Counted from the first letter of the stretch, positions 43,351 through 51,953 are shown. The stretch is 64,000 bases of DNA from Lachnospiraceae bacterium (GCA_017518185.1 JAFWWB010000069.1:16826-80825); one strand, 5' to 3'. Numbers and translations: made by a program. The notes: generated from the letters alone by a model not told the origin.

Positions 43351-44961
43351 TTACAGATAGCTCATCAGTCCATCCAGTCCCTGCTCGTTGTAGATATCCT
43401 TATAGAACGCAACCTCTTTACGGATGATGCCGTCTATGGCTCTCATACCCAGAAGCTCTACGGGAGCTTTATCATCGGTAAGTATCAGATTTCCGGCCTC
43501 ATATGTTTCCAGACCTTCAGCCACTTTTTTCATCATACGGTAAAGATCCCTGTCCTCCTCGGCTTCCCGGCCCTCTTCAAAGGTCTTTAACATGTTTTTG
43601 TTATCGGAAGCGAAGAGCTCCCGGTTGGTATTGTTGCTGACATCTACGGTCACCACCTCCGAAAAGACCGAGGCTATGGTATCGGAAAGGTATTCGTTTA
43701 TCCCTTCTTCACCGTCTGAGCGCATGTTCATATTAACTACCATGACCCCGTCATCCTTAAGACTGTCCTTTACGAGACGGAAGAATTCCACTGAAGACAT
43801 CTGGAAGGGGATGGTTATATCCTGATAGGCATCCACCATGATGACGTCGTAAAGCGTCCTGTCTTTTTCGGCGTTCAGGGCCTGAAGATAGGCCCGGCCG
43901 TCGTAAGTGGTGACCTTGAGGTATTCGGGCAGTTCGAAATACTTATGGGCCAGCTCGGTTATGCTGCCGTCTATCTCCACACCTTCAAGACTGACATTGT
44001 CGAAATAGCGGCTGCACTGGGTGGCATAGGTCCCGGTGCCCATGCCCAGGATCAGTATGTCGCAGCTGTCCTTATCCTTTATCCCCGCCATATAGGGAGC
44101 AGCCATGGCGTAATCGTAATACATGCCCGTCAGGGCTTTTTCTTTACGGTATACGGACTGTACCCCGAAGAGCACGTTGGTGGAGAGTATGACGTTATTG
44201 TCGTTCTCGTAGACCTGCAGGTAATTATATATGGATTCACCCTCATAGGTCAGGTCATCCTGCCAGAAGGCGAAGGAATTGTTATGGCCGAAGATACAGG
44301 CCGGGATGAAGAGCAGTATCCCGACTATTGAGCTGACTGACTTCTTCTTTCCCGAAACGAAATAGATAAGGGCCAGCAGCAGCAGTATGCCTGCGAAGAT
44401 CAGGAAGGTAACGGAGGTGCCTACTGCCGGTATGCTGACGAAGGTGGGAACGAAGGTGCCGATGATGCTTCCTATGGTGTTTGAGGCGTTGAGATAACCC
44501 ACCACCTTTCCGCTGTCGTCAAGACTGTCCACGGTGTACTTCACAAGGGAAGGGGTCACTGTGCCAAGCAGGAACAGGGGAAAGACGAAGACCGCCATAC
44601 AGGCTGCGAAGGCGGCTATGATCAGGAAATTGGTGCTGACCGTAAAGATCAGCAGCGCGGATATGCCAAGTATGATGTATTTACCCGCAACGGGTATAAG
44701 GGCGATCCATACAGCCGCGATGATGATACGGCGGTAGAGCTTATCCGGGTTGGGATCCTTATCCGCCCAGCGGCCTCCGCAGATATTTCCCAGTGCCATG
44801 GCTATCATTATCGTTCCTATGATGATGGTCCAGACTATCTGGGATGAGCTGAAGTAGGGGGCCAGCAGGCGGCTTGCGCCAAGCTCCACAGCCATGACGG
44901 ACATTCCGGCAAAGAATTCCGTGAGATACAGATACAGTTTGTTTTTCAATATGTTTTTCAT
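43351..44961 (-). CDS. Membrane spermidine-synthase-like protein
   Basis: A 536-aa protein with an N-terminal membrane region of about seven segments (1-215) and a C-terminal SAM/aminopropyltransferase-like domain (ILGMGTGTYATQCSRYF, about 308-324; VEIDGSITELAHKYF; VIMVDAYQDITIPFQ). This architecture is often annotated as fused MFS/spermidine synthase. Whether it makes polyamines is uncertain: the catalytic Asp of GGGDG-type enzymes is not obvious, and here GMGTGTY stands at that place. A candidate promoter places the transcript start at the ATG itself. Confidence 0.8.
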   Translation of the reverse strand: MKNILKNKLYLYLTEFFAGMSVMAVELGASRLLAPYFSSSQIVWTIIIGTIMIAMALGNICGGRWADKDPNPDKLYRRIIIAAVWIALIPVAGKYIILGISALLIFTVSTNFLIIAAFAACMAVFVFPLFLLGTVTPSLVKYTVDSLDDSGKVVGYLNASNTIGSIIGTFVPTFVSIPAVGTSVTFLIFAGILLLLALIYFVSGKKKSVSSIVGILLFIPACIFGHNNSFAFWQDDLTYEGESIYNYLQVYENDNNVILSTNVLFGVQSVYRKEKALTGMYYDYAMAAPYMAGIKDKDSCDILILGMGTGTYATQCSRYFDNVSLEGVEIDGSITELAHKYFELPEYLKVTTYDGRAYLQALNAEKDRTLYDVIMVDAYQDITIPFQMSSVEFFRLVKDSLKDDGVMVVNMNMRSDGEEGINEYLSDTIASVFSEVVTVDVSNNTNRELFASDNKNMLKTFEEGREAEEDRDLYRMMKKVAEGLETYEAGNLILTDDKAPVELLGMRAIDGIIRKEVAFYKDIYNEQGLDGLMSYL

Positions 44962-44967
44962 AGGGCT

Positions 44968-44996
44968 ATTCTAATAAGATAAAGCTCCTCTGGCAA
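44968..44996 (-). promoter_or_regulatory. Candidate promoter of the spermidine-synthase-like gene
   Basis: On the minus strand: TTGCCA (44996-44991), 17-bp spacer, TAGAAT (44973-44968). The predicted start point coincides with the ATG at 44961, implying a leaderless mRNA if it is used. Confidence 0.5.
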
Positions 44997-45030
44997 GCTT
45001 TTTTTCGCGGATGCCAAAACGGTGATCCTG

Positions 45031-45039
45031 TGGTATTAT
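45031..45039 (+). promoter_or_regulatory. Extended -10 promoter of fdhD
   Basis: TGG followed by TATTAT (45034-45039), 22 bases before the ATG. No good -35 is seen, as is common with extended -10 promoters. Confidence 0.45.
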
Positions 45040-45060
45040 ATAGAGAGAGGAGATCCCGGC

Positions 45061-45864
45061 ATGAACATATCGGATAATTTCAGAGAATATGATACCACGG
45101 CGGAGCAGGCTTTCCTGCTTTTTTCAAGGGACGGGAAGCGCAGGGAAGTGCGTGAAAGTCTCATACATGAGCATTTTACGGAGATCAGCGTAAACTGCAC
45201 CCCGGTGCTTAAGCTTGCCTGCACGGGGGATCATCTTAAGGAGCTGGTCATCGGCAGGCTTTATACCGAAGGCATGATAGACGGCACTGGGGAGGTGGAG
45301 AGGCTCTTCATCTGCGGACAGGGCCTTAATGCGGAGGTCAGCCTGAAGAAAAAAGTTGAGTTCGGCGCAGTGACGGAACGGGAGCCCAGCTGCTGTACAG
45401 GAAATAAAATGCTGGCTTCGGTGGTTGGTGGACGGAAGATGAAGCCCCTTCCGGAGACGGAGCCGGATGAGAAAGCGGTATTTGCCCTGGCAGACAGGTT
45501 TAAGGAGGATTCCGCCCTTCACCGGGCCACCTTCGGGACCCACAGCTGTTATATATATCTGCCGGATGGAAGTATTGAGTGTTTTGAAGATATCAGCCGG
45601 CATAACGCCATGGACAAGGCCGTGGGCTATGCCCTTTTAAATGATATAAAGCTTTCGGAATGCATGCTCTATACTACAGGGCGTGTGCCTGAGGATATGG
45701 TGAGGAAGGCGGTCATGGCCGGAGTCCCGGTGCTCATCAGCAAGGCGGTGCCTACGGATGCCTCCGTAAGGCTGGCAGCGGAGTACGGTCTGACCCTTAT
45801 ATGCAGTGCATGGCCCGACAGCTTTAAGCTCTGCCTTTGTACGGAGTCCGGAGAGGAGAGCTGA
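45061..45864 (+). CDS. fdhD: Formate dehydrogenase accessory sulfurtransferase FdhD
   Basis: Delivers sulfur from IscS to the molybdenum cofactor of formate dehydrogenase, 267 aa. Family features: FGTHSCYIYL (about 159-168), DISRHNAMDKAVGYAL (about 178-193), TTGRVPEDMVRKAVMAGVPVL region (about 206-226). The reactive Cys loop reads SCCTGNKM (about 115-122) rather than the CxxC of E. coli. ATG 45061 with AGGAG (45048-45052) is the start. No formate dehydrogenase or molybdopterin genes are in the window. Confidence 0.9.
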   Translation: MNISDNFREYDTTAEQAFLLFSRDGKRREVRESLIHEHFTEISVNCTPVLKLACTGDHLKELVIGRLYTEGMIDGTGEVERLFICGQGLNAEVSLKKKVEFGAVTEREPSCCTGNKMLASVVGGRKMKPLPETEPDEKAVFALADRFKEDSALHRATFGTHSCYIYLPDGSIECFEDISRHNAMDKAVGYALLNDIKLSECMLYTTGRVPEDMVRKAVMAGVPVLISKAVPTDASVRLAAEYGLTLICSAWPDSFKLCLCTESGEES

Positions 45865-48497
45865 TGGGATACCTTCTTAAGCTTTCATTCCGTTACATAC
45901 GAAAGAACCCTGCCCGCACGGCCTATTCCGTGCTGGGCATATGTCTCACTGCCATCATGTGCTTTGGCCTGATGACAGCCTTTTATTCCGCCTGGGATTA
46001 CAGCTGTCTGGCTGAGTACAGGCAGTTTCCCTATGAGCTTTCCGTCCCCTTTGGCGAGGAAAACTGGACCAGGGAGATGGTGAGGGCAGCATTGGCCATG
46101 CAGAAGGATGAGGCAGTTAAGGAGCTTACCATAAGGCTGCGGGATCCCTATTCAGGAAGGGGCAGCAGGACCGTGTTGCCGGTACAGATGAAGGAGGGGG
46201 AAAGATACGCGCTCTGGATAAAGCTGAATGACACGGAGAAGCTGCAGGCTTCCGCAGATGCCCTGGCAGAAAAGTATCATTTTGATGTGCGGGTAAACAG
46301 CGCCGCCGCCTTTTATTTCAGGCAGGATGATTCCGGCAGCATGGCCATGCTGAACCTGATGCTGAGCCTGGCGCTCATGATCTTCGGAAGCTTTTTTGTG
46401 GCCATAATAAGAAATACCATGCTCATTGCCGTTACGGAACGGGTACGTGATCACGGGCTTCTGCGCTGTGTGGGCATGAGCGAAGGGCAGCTGCGCATCC
46501 TGCTTTCGGCGGAGGGTCTCCTCATGAGCCTTGCAGCCTCATTTCTTGGGATAATGCTGGGCTACAGCGGCATGTGGCTTCTGGAACCCTGGATAAGGGA
46601 GACACTGGGGCTGGAAGCCTTTTTCCATTTCGGTTTTTATCCCGTTGCCGTGATCTGTACCACCATCCTTGTGGCGGGGGTCACGCTCTTTGCACTTATC
46701 GAACCTTCAAGACAGGCCGGAGCGCTGTCCCCTCTTGATGCCCTTCACGGCATATACAGCAGCACACAGAAAAGAAAAAAGAAGAAGCTGCCCTCCGGAG
46801 GATGGGAGGAAAAGCTCTTCGGTGCGGCCGGCTTTTATGCCAGGCGGAATTACAAAAGGGGCAGGGGACACCAGTGGGCGGTTTTTACGGCCATGTTCTT
46901 CAGCATGGCATTCCTTCTCACGGTGCTGGCCTTCTGCAACACTTTTACCGCCACCACCAAAAAACAGATGAAGCTGGACTCGGAGGGCAGCTCGCTGTAC
47001 CGCGAGGCCCTGTCCCGTACCGGCGGTACCGGACCAGCCTGGGCGGGATCCGTAATTGAGCAAGGTGATATCGAGAATCTGAAGAAGGAGCTGGAGGCCC
47101 GCGAAGATGTGACGGATACGGTAACTGTGGCATATGCAGTAAACTCTGCCAGGGGATCGGGGTTAGTGCTGGAGGATCCGAAGCTCCGTTCCCTGCTGAA
47201 GGATAAGACTGTAAATATCATCTATGAACTGGCCTATGACCGGGAAGGGTTCGAAATGGAAAAGGAGTATCTTCTGGAGGGCAGCGCGGATCATGATGAG
47301 CTGCTTGAAAAGAAGGGGATACTCATATGCGATATGGCTGCAGACGGAAAACGCCACACGGACTATAAGTGCGGGGATACGATAAAGATGCTGACCCCCG
47401 ATGCTGCGGCGGAAGCTCTTAAAAAATACTGCGCCGCATTGGCAGTGGTATCCGGGAAGCATGACATGCCTGCGTGGTCCGACTACAGCGGACAGTATGT
47501 TTACTTTGAGAACGGTGAGGAAAAGAGAATGAGGCCGGATCCCGGGAACAGATCCGAGTGCCTGGCCTACCGCGTAAAGAATGGCGTGGAGGATACGGAA
47601 TTTACGGAGCTTAAGGAGGATATCCTGGATGCGCTTTCGGCGCAGGGGACAGATCTGGACCGGGCTGAGCTTGCAGACAGCATATCGATCCTGGATATCC
47701 TTCATGCCCTGGAGTCGGCGGAGCTTGAAGCAGGAGGATATGAGAGCTTTGAGATCTGCGGCATACTCTCGGATGATTTTTATATGAGGGTGGGAGATCA
47801 TGAGAACCCGGCGGGCAGACTTAACGGATTAAGGATCATATATCCCATGGAAACGGCAGCCGGGCTCATTGAGGCTTCGAGGGAAGCTTCCGAAGCAGCA
47901 GGCTTTCCGCAGCCCGAAAAGGGAATGTACCTGAATGGAATACAGGTTTTTGCCTTCGGCCGGGGCTGCAATATCCAGATAGGGATACGCAGGGATATGG
48001 AGCTGCTGGATCCGGGGATCAGAAAGCTTGCGGCAAAGCTTTCCGGCTGGGAATACTATAACAGGCTCTGGGATACGGCGGGAGACGGTTACTTTGAAGC
48101 GGTGCAGCAGATGAAGGTATTAAGACTTGTCGTGATGCTTCTGGGTGGCTTCATCATGACCATATGCCTGGTGCAGGTGATCAATACCCTGCAGGCCAAC
48201 ATACGTTTGAGGAGAAAGGAACTGTGGCTTTATGATGTAGTGGGAATGAGTCCCGCACAGCGCTTTAAGATGCAGCTGGTGGAGCACGGCATGAGCGCCA
48301 TTGCCGGCATGGGGCTGGGTATGCTGGCAAGCTTTGTCTTCAGTTATGTATATATAGAAAAGCTTCTGGACTGGTCCGGCAGCGGCTTTGAGTACCGCTG
48401 GCCCTGGTCCGTGGCACTGATCATGACTGCAGCGGTATGCGGGATACTCTTTCTGGTGAATCATGTGGAGCTTAAACGTTCGGCTGTTTACCGCTGA
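45864..48497 (+). CDS. FtsX-like ABC transporter permease
   Basis: An 877-aa membrane protein with two FtsX-type units. An N-terminal helix (about 18-42) and a three-helix block (about 173-300) are followed by a second N-terminal-like helix (about 345-370), a ~380-residue extracellular part and a last three-helix block (about 755-870). ATG 45864 overlaps the fdhD stop. Its ATPase partner follows at 48535. Such pairs export peptides or lipids, or form antimicrobial-peptide resistance pumps; the substrate is unknown, and no two-component system is adjacent. Confidence 0.85.
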   Translation: MGYLLKLSFRYIRKNPARTAYSVLGICLTAIMCFGLMTAFYSAWDYSCLAEYRQFPYELSVPFGEENWTREMVRAALAMQKDEAVKELTIRLRDPYSGRGSRTVLPVQMKEGERYALWIKLNDTEKLQASADALAEKYHFDVRVNSAAAFYFRQDDSGSMAMLNLMLSLALMIFGSFFVAIIRNTMLIAVTERVRDHGLLRCVGMSEGQLRILLSAEGLLMSLAASFLGIMLGYSGMWLLEPWIRETLGLEAFFHFGFYPVAVICTTILVAGVTLFALIEPSRQAGALSPLDALHGIYSSTQKRKKKKLPSGGWEEKLFGAAGFYARRNYKRGRGHQWAVFTAMFFSMAFLLTVLAFCNTFTATTKKQMKLDSEGSSLYREALSRTGGTGPAWAGSVIEQGDIENLKKELEAREDVTDTVTVAYAVNSARGSGLVLEDPKLRSLLKDKTVNIIYELAYDREGFEMEKEYLLEGSADHDELLEKKGILICDMAADGKRHTDYKCGDTIKMLTPDAAAEALKKYCAALAVVSGKHDMPAWSDYSGQYVYFENGEEKRMRPDPGNRSECLAYRVKNGVEDTEFTELKEDILDALSAQGTDLDRAELADSISILDILHALESAELEAGGYESFEICGILSDDFYMRVGDHENPAGRLNGLRIIYPMETAAGLIEASREASEAAGFPQPEKGMYLNGIQVFAFGRGCNIQIGIRRDMELLDPGIRKLAAKLSGWEYYNRLWDTAGDGYFEAVQQMKVLRLVVMLLGGFIMTICLVQVINTLQANIRLRRKELWLYDVVGMSPAQRFKMQLVEHGMSAIAGMGLGMLASFVFSYVYIEKLLDWSGSGFEYRWPWSVALIMTAAVCGILFLVNHVELKRSAVYR

Positions 48498-48534
48498 ACG
48501 CCGCTCATCGTGTCTTGTCTGATAAGGAGGGAGC

Positions 48535-49203
48535 ATGAGCTTTCTTGAGGTTAAGGGACTTACAAAGGTATACGGCAGCGAGGAGACGAAGGTGGTGGCA
48601 CTGGACAATGTGAACTTCTCCGTGGAGAAGGGAGAGTTCGTGGCGGTGACCGGGGCCAGCGGCTCGGGAAAATCCACGCTGCTCTCAATGCTCGGGGGAG
48701 TGGACCGGCCCAGCTTCGGCGAAGTGATACTGGACGGGGAAAATGTCCATGCCATGAAAGGGCGGAGGCGCGCGGAATTCCGCAGGCGCAAGATTGGCTT
48801 CATCTTCCAGGAGTATAATCTCATACCCGTACTGAACGTGGAGGAGAACATAGAGATCCCGGTGCGTCTGGACGGTATCAGGATGAAGCCGGAGAACATG
48901 ACGAAGCTCCTTAACATGCTGGGGCTGGAGAGCAGGCGCTATCACCTGCCTGAGGAGCTGTCCGGAGGGCAGAAGCAGAGGGTGGCCATAGGCAGGGCCT
49001 ATGCGCATCATCCCGCCCTTATCCTGGCGGATGAGCCTACGGGAAACCTGGATAAGGCTAACGGCATGGAGATCATGAAGATACTGACGGAGTCTGCAAA
49101 GAAGCTGGAGCAGACCCTGATACTGGTGACCCATGACGAAAGCATAGCCGCCATGGCCGACCGCATCATAACTATATCTGATGGGAAGATAGTGAGCGCG
49201 TAA
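48535..49203 (+). CDS. ABC transporter ATP-binding protein (LolD/MacB-like)
   Basis: 222-aa ATPase partner of the preceding FtsX-like permease. Walker A GASGSGKST (about 39-47), Q-loop FQEYNLIP, signature LSGGQKQRVAIG (about 142-153) and Walker B LILADEPTGNLD (about 163-174) are intact. A strong AAGGAGGGAGC precedes the ATG. The length and the EPTGNLD motif match the MacB/LolD subgroup that works with FtsX-type permeases. Confidence 0.92.
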   Translation: MSFLEVKGLTKVYGSEETKVVALDNVNFSVEKGEFVAVTGASGSGKSTLLSMLGGVDRPSFGEVILDGENVHAMKGRRRAEFRRRKIGFIFQEYNLIPVLNVEENIEIPVRLDGIRMKPENMTKLLNMLGLESRRYHLPEELSGGQKQRVAIGRAYAHHPALILADEPTGNLDKANGMEIMKILTESAKKLEQTLILVTHDESIAAMADRIITISDGKIVSA

Positions 49204-49229
49204 GTTATATTCACGTTTTTTTGCGCTCA

Positions 49230-49267
49230 TTGACACAAAGTACATCCTGGTGTATACTATGTATACA
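49230..49267 (+). promoter_or_regulatory. mazEF promoter with palindromic operator over the -10
   Basis: TTGACA (49230-49235), 17-bp spacer, TATACT (49253-49258). A perfect inverted repeat TGTATAC-TAT-GTATACA (49251-49267) covers the -10 and the start point. AbrB/MazE antitoxins normally repress their own operon at such palindromes. Confidence 0.8.
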
Positions 49268-49281
49268 CGGAGGGCTCCGAT

Positions 49282-49527
49282 ATGACTGTTAAACTCAGAT
49301 CAGTTGGGAACAGTATGACTATTACCATTCCCAGGGATGTCGTAAAACTATATAATCTGACCCAGGGATCAGAAGTATCTATTGAAGCTGTGAATGATGG
49401 TATTCTGGTAAAACCGGTAGAGCATCATCAGGATGTTACTGTGCGTTCTTTGTTTGCCGGGTATACAGGTGACTATAAGCCGACTGAAGTAGACTGGGGA
49501 GACAAAAGAGGTAATGAGATATGGTAA
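49282..49527 (+). CDS. AbrB/MazE-family antitoxin
   Basis: An 81-aa SpoVT/AbrB swapped-hairpin protein, with VKLRSVGNSMTITIPRDVVK (residues 2-21) as the DNA-binding beta part and an acidic C-terminal tail that should bind the toxin. It lies upstream of and overlaps the toxin gene by 7 bases, the standard antitoxin-first order. It is visibly more AT-rich than its neighbours, which suggests transfer. Confidence 0.88.
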   Translation: MTVKLRSVGNSMTITIPRDVVKLYNLTQGSEVSIEAVNDGILVKPVEHHQDVTVRSLFAGYTGDYKPTEVDWGDKRGNEIW

Positions 49528-49868
49528 GACAAGGAGATATCATTCTTATTGATTTTGGTCCGGTGATAGGGCATGAAGAAGATAAATACAGACCCGGCCT
49601 TGTAGTCAGTAATGATGATTATAACGATTATTGCGGAGGTATTGTTTTGGTGTGCCCTATCTCTCATTCGAAAGATTTTCCGCTCCATATCGATCTGCCG
49701 GAAGGATTGAAAACCGATGGAAAAGTATTATGTGAGCATATACGTTCATTAGATATAAATGCAGGGAAATACAAGTATGTGGAAACTGTACCGGGATTTT
49801 TTACGGATACCATTTCTGATATATTAAAAGCCTGTGTGGATGTTAATGTAAAAGCAAGTGATGTTTAG
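49521..49868 (+). CDS. MazF/PemK-family toxin (mRNA endoribonuclease)
   Basis: A 115-aa member of the MazF fold, with RQGDIILIDFGPVIGHEEDK (about 3-22), YRPGLVVSN (about 23-31) and a conserved GKVLCEHIRSLD block (about 72-83). It should cleave mRNA when free and be blocked by the preceding antitoxin. An intrinsic terminator follows 20 bases past the stop. The pair is a self-contained, AT-rich cassette between an ABC exporter and an amino-acid uptake operon. Confidence 0.88.
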   Translation: MVRQGDIILIDFGPVIGHEEDKYRPGLVVSNDDYNDYCGGIVLVCPISHSKDFPLHIDLPEGLKTDGKVLCEHIRSLDINAGKYKYVETVPGFFTDTISDILKACVDVNVKASDV

Positions 49869-49888
49869 CCTTATTATGGCGCATTATT

Positions 49889-49916
49889 GCCCTCCCCCCT
49901 TGGGGAGGGCTTTTTA
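49889..49916 (+). terminator. Intrinsic terminator after the toxin gene
   Basis: GCCCTCCCC (49889-49897), loop CCTT, GGGGAGGGC (49902-49910), then TTTTT. A perfect 9-bp stem. Confidence 0.92.
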
Positions 49917-49944
49917 ATGTCGAAAAAAATATTTATAAAACCTA

Positions 49945-49973
49945 TTGACATAGTAGGTATATGGTGGTATAGT
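49945..49973 (+). promoter_or_regulatory. Promoter of the amino-acid uptake operon and its leader peptide
   Basis: TTGACA (49945-49950), 17-bp spacer, TATAGT (49968-49973). The start point would be near 49980, giving a ~230-nt leader before the lipoprotein gene. Confidence 0.8.
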
Positions 49974-50007
49974 ACGTAACATCAAAGATGAGAGGAGGAA
50001 AACTGAA

Positions 50008-50112
50008 GTGAAGCGTACCAGCAGAGAACTGATGTGTATGTGTATGTGTCATAAGTGTTTCTCCCGGGCGCGATGCAGGACCGGGGAGACGGCTCGAATG
50101 TCGTGTCCCTGA
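50008..50112 (+). CDS. Cys/Met-rich leader peptide (34 aa)
   Basis: A short ORF with GTG start at 50008 and AGAGGAGG at 49991-49998. It begins MKRTSRELMCMCMCHKC; six of the 34 residues are Cys (positions 10, 12, 14, 17, 23, 33) and Met alternates with Cys at 9, 11 and 13. It ends at TGA 50110-50112, inside a leader with mutually exclusive hairpins and a terminator. This is the layout of ribosome-mediated attenuation sensing charged tRNA-Cys and perhaps tRNA-Met. The downstream genes encode amino-acid uptake, matching that role. Confidence 0.7.
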   Translation: MKRTSRELMCMCMCHKCFSRARCRTGETARMSCP

Positions 50113-50171
50113 ACATGTTGAAGAAAGATAACATGTTGTCATGAGCCCGGGGTTATGCCCGGATTTTTTTT
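50060..50171 (+). promoter_or_regulatory. Attenuator hairpins and terminator of the uptake operon
   Basis: Hairpin 1 pairs TCTCCCGG (50060-50067) with CCGGGGAGA (50081-50089), with one bulged G. Hairpin 2 is AACATGTT (50112-50119) with AACATGTT (50130-50137). Hairpin 3 is CCGGG (50147-50151) with CCCGG (50158-50162) followed by eight T, a terminator. CCCGGGC at 50063-50069 can instead pair over 7 bp with GCCCGGG (50145-50151), and CCGGG at 50081-50085 with CCCGG at 50146-50150. Arms 1 and 2 both lie within the leader ORF, so ribosome position can choose between folds. Confidence 0.65.
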
Positions 50172-50207
50172 GCCAAAAATAAAACATATACACGGAGGAA
50201 AAAGATT

Positions 50208-51899
50208 ATGAAAAAGAAGAATATTTTGGAAGGAATACTTGCACTGGGACTCGGAGCGGCACTGCTCACCGGATGCTCAAATGCACAGGCCGCCGATGCG
50301 GAGCCTTCGAAGGCTCCCGAAAGCGGCTCCCGCATCTACAGGACGGTGGATGAGATCAAGGCAGCCGGCAGCGTGAACATCGGCGTGTTCTCCGACAAGA
50401 ACCCTTTCGGTTACGTTGACGAGAACGGAGAATATCAGGGCTATGATGTTTACTTCGCAGAGCGCATAGGCCGGGATCTGGGAGTGGATATCAACTACGT
50501 ATCCACGGAGGCCGCCAGCAGGGTGGAATACCTGGAGACCGGTAAGGTGGATATAGTGCTCGCCAACTTCACGGTTACCGAAGAGAGGGCACAGAAGGTA
50601 GATTTCGCACTTCCCTATATGAATGTGGCACTGGGAGTTGTTTCAAAGGAAGATCATGTGATCAGCGACCTGAGCGAGATAGGTGCGGACGAGCAGGTGA
50701 TAGTCATCTCCGGAACCACCGCAGAGACCTACCTTGAGCAGAACAACCCGGAGATAAAGCTGCAGAAGTTCGATACCTATGCGGCAGCCAAGACCTCTTT
50801 TGAGAACGGCAGCGGCGTGGCATGGGCAAACGATAATACCGAAGTCATCGCATATGCGCTGGAGAATCCCGGATATGTGGTGGGCATCCCTTCGCTGGGC
50901 AGCCAGGACACCATTGCCCCCGCAGTATCCAAGGGCAATGAAAGCCTTCTTAACTGGCTCAATGACGAGATCAGGACCCTGGGAGATGAGAATTTCTTCC
51001 ATGCTGATTATGAAGCAACCCTGCTTGATACCTACGGCGCAGATTATGAGGATACCCTTGTTGTGGAAGGCGGTGTGACCGCTGGCGGCACAGCTGTAGA
51101 GACCGGAGCAGCCGGGAACGAAGCACCCGCAGCTGAGGGCGGCCTGGATATCCCTCAGGGTAACGGCGAAGTCATAAAGATCGCAGCATCCCCCATACCT
51201 CACGCAGAGATCCTTGAGAAGGCAGCGGACATACTGGACGACTACGGTTACGAACTGGATATCGTGGAGTTTGAGGATTATGTACAGCCCAACCTGGTAG
51301 TGGAATCCGGCGAGTTCGATGCAAACTATGTGGAGCATGTGCCTTACCTCAACAGCTTTAACGAGGAGCAGGGAACCCATCTTGTAAATGCAGGCGGCAT
51401 CCACTATGAGCCCTTCGGTATCTATCCCGGAACAAAGAACAGCCTTGCCGATATCGCAGACGGCGACCATATCGCAGTACCCAATGATACGACAAACGAG
51501 GCACGCGCCCTTCTCCTTCTCCAGGACAACGGGCTGCTGACCCTGAAGGAAGGGGCAGGCCTTACCGCCACCATAAACGATATCGTGGAGAACCCTTACA
51601 ACATCGAGTTCGTTGAGCTGGAGGCAGCACAGGTGGCAAGAGTGGTGAGCGAAGTTGAGTATGTGGTGCTGAACGGCAACTACGCACTGGAGGCAGGCTA
51701 CTCCGTAGGAAGGGATTCCATAGCATATGAGTCCACGGATTCGGTGGCCGCACAGACCTACGTAAACATCATAGCCGTATATGAGGGCAATGAGAACAGC
51801 GATAAGATAAAGGCGCTGGTCAGCGTTCTCAGATCCGAAGAGATCGAGAAGTTTATCACGGATACCTACGACGGAGCGGTGGTATTCTACAAGAACTGA
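50208..51899 (+). CDS. Lipoprotein with two fused solute-binding domains (family 3 + NlpA/MetQ)
   Basis: A 563-aa surface lipoprotein. The lipobox LTGC puts the lipid-modified Cys at about residue 22. Residues ~42-285 are a family-3 amino-acid-binding domain (GVFSDKNPFGYVDENGEYQG, YDVYFAERIG). A Gly/Ala/Glu-rich linker follows (~286-320). Residues ~322-563 are an NlpA/MetQ domain (KIAASPIPHAEIL, DANYVEHVPYLNSF, GIYPGT). The first family includes cystine binders and the second methionine binders; both specificities here are inferred. It heads an operon with two ABC sets, one matching each domain. I know of no common precedent for this fusion. Confidence 0.88.
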   Translation: MKKKNILEGILALGLGAALLTGCSNAQAADAEPSKAPESGSRIYRTVDEIKAAGSVNIGVFSDKNPFGYVDENGEYQGYDVYFAERIGRDLGVDINYVSTEAASRVEYLETGKVDIVLANFTVTEERAQKVDFALPYMNVALGVVSKEDHVISDLSEIGADEQVIVISGTTAETYLEQNNPEIKLQKFDTYAAAKTSFENGSGVAWANDNTEVIAYALENPGYVVGIPSLGSQDTIAPAVSKGNESLLNWLNDEIRTLGDENFFHADYEATLLDTYGADYEDTLVVEGGVTAGGTAVETGAAGNEAPAAEGGLDIPQGNGEVIKIAASPIPHAEILEKAADILDDYGYELDIVEFEDYVQPNLVVESGEFDANYVEHVPYLNSFNEEQGTHLVNAGGIHYEPFGIYPGTKNSLADIADGDHIAVPNDTTNEARALLLLQDNGLLTLKEGAGLTATINDIVENPYNIEFVELEAAQVARVVSEVEYVVLNGNYALEAGYSVGRDSIAYESTDSVAAQTYVNIIAVYEGNENSDKIKALVSVLRSEEIEKFITDTYDGAVVFYKN

Positions 51900-51912
51900 G
51901 TACAGATCATCT

Positions 51913-51932
51913 GAGGGCCCTTCGGGGCCCTC
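51913..51932 (+). other. UUCG-capped hairpin between lipoprotein and transporter genes
   Basis: GAGGGCCC-TTCG-GGGCCCTC is a perfect 8-bp stem with a stable TTCG tetraloop, 13 bases past the lipoprotein stop. No U-run follows. It probably stabilises the upstream mRNA 3' end or reduces downstream expression, so that the binding protein is made in excess. Confidence 0.7.
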
Positions 51933-51953
51933 TTGCAGGCGAAGGAGAACACA

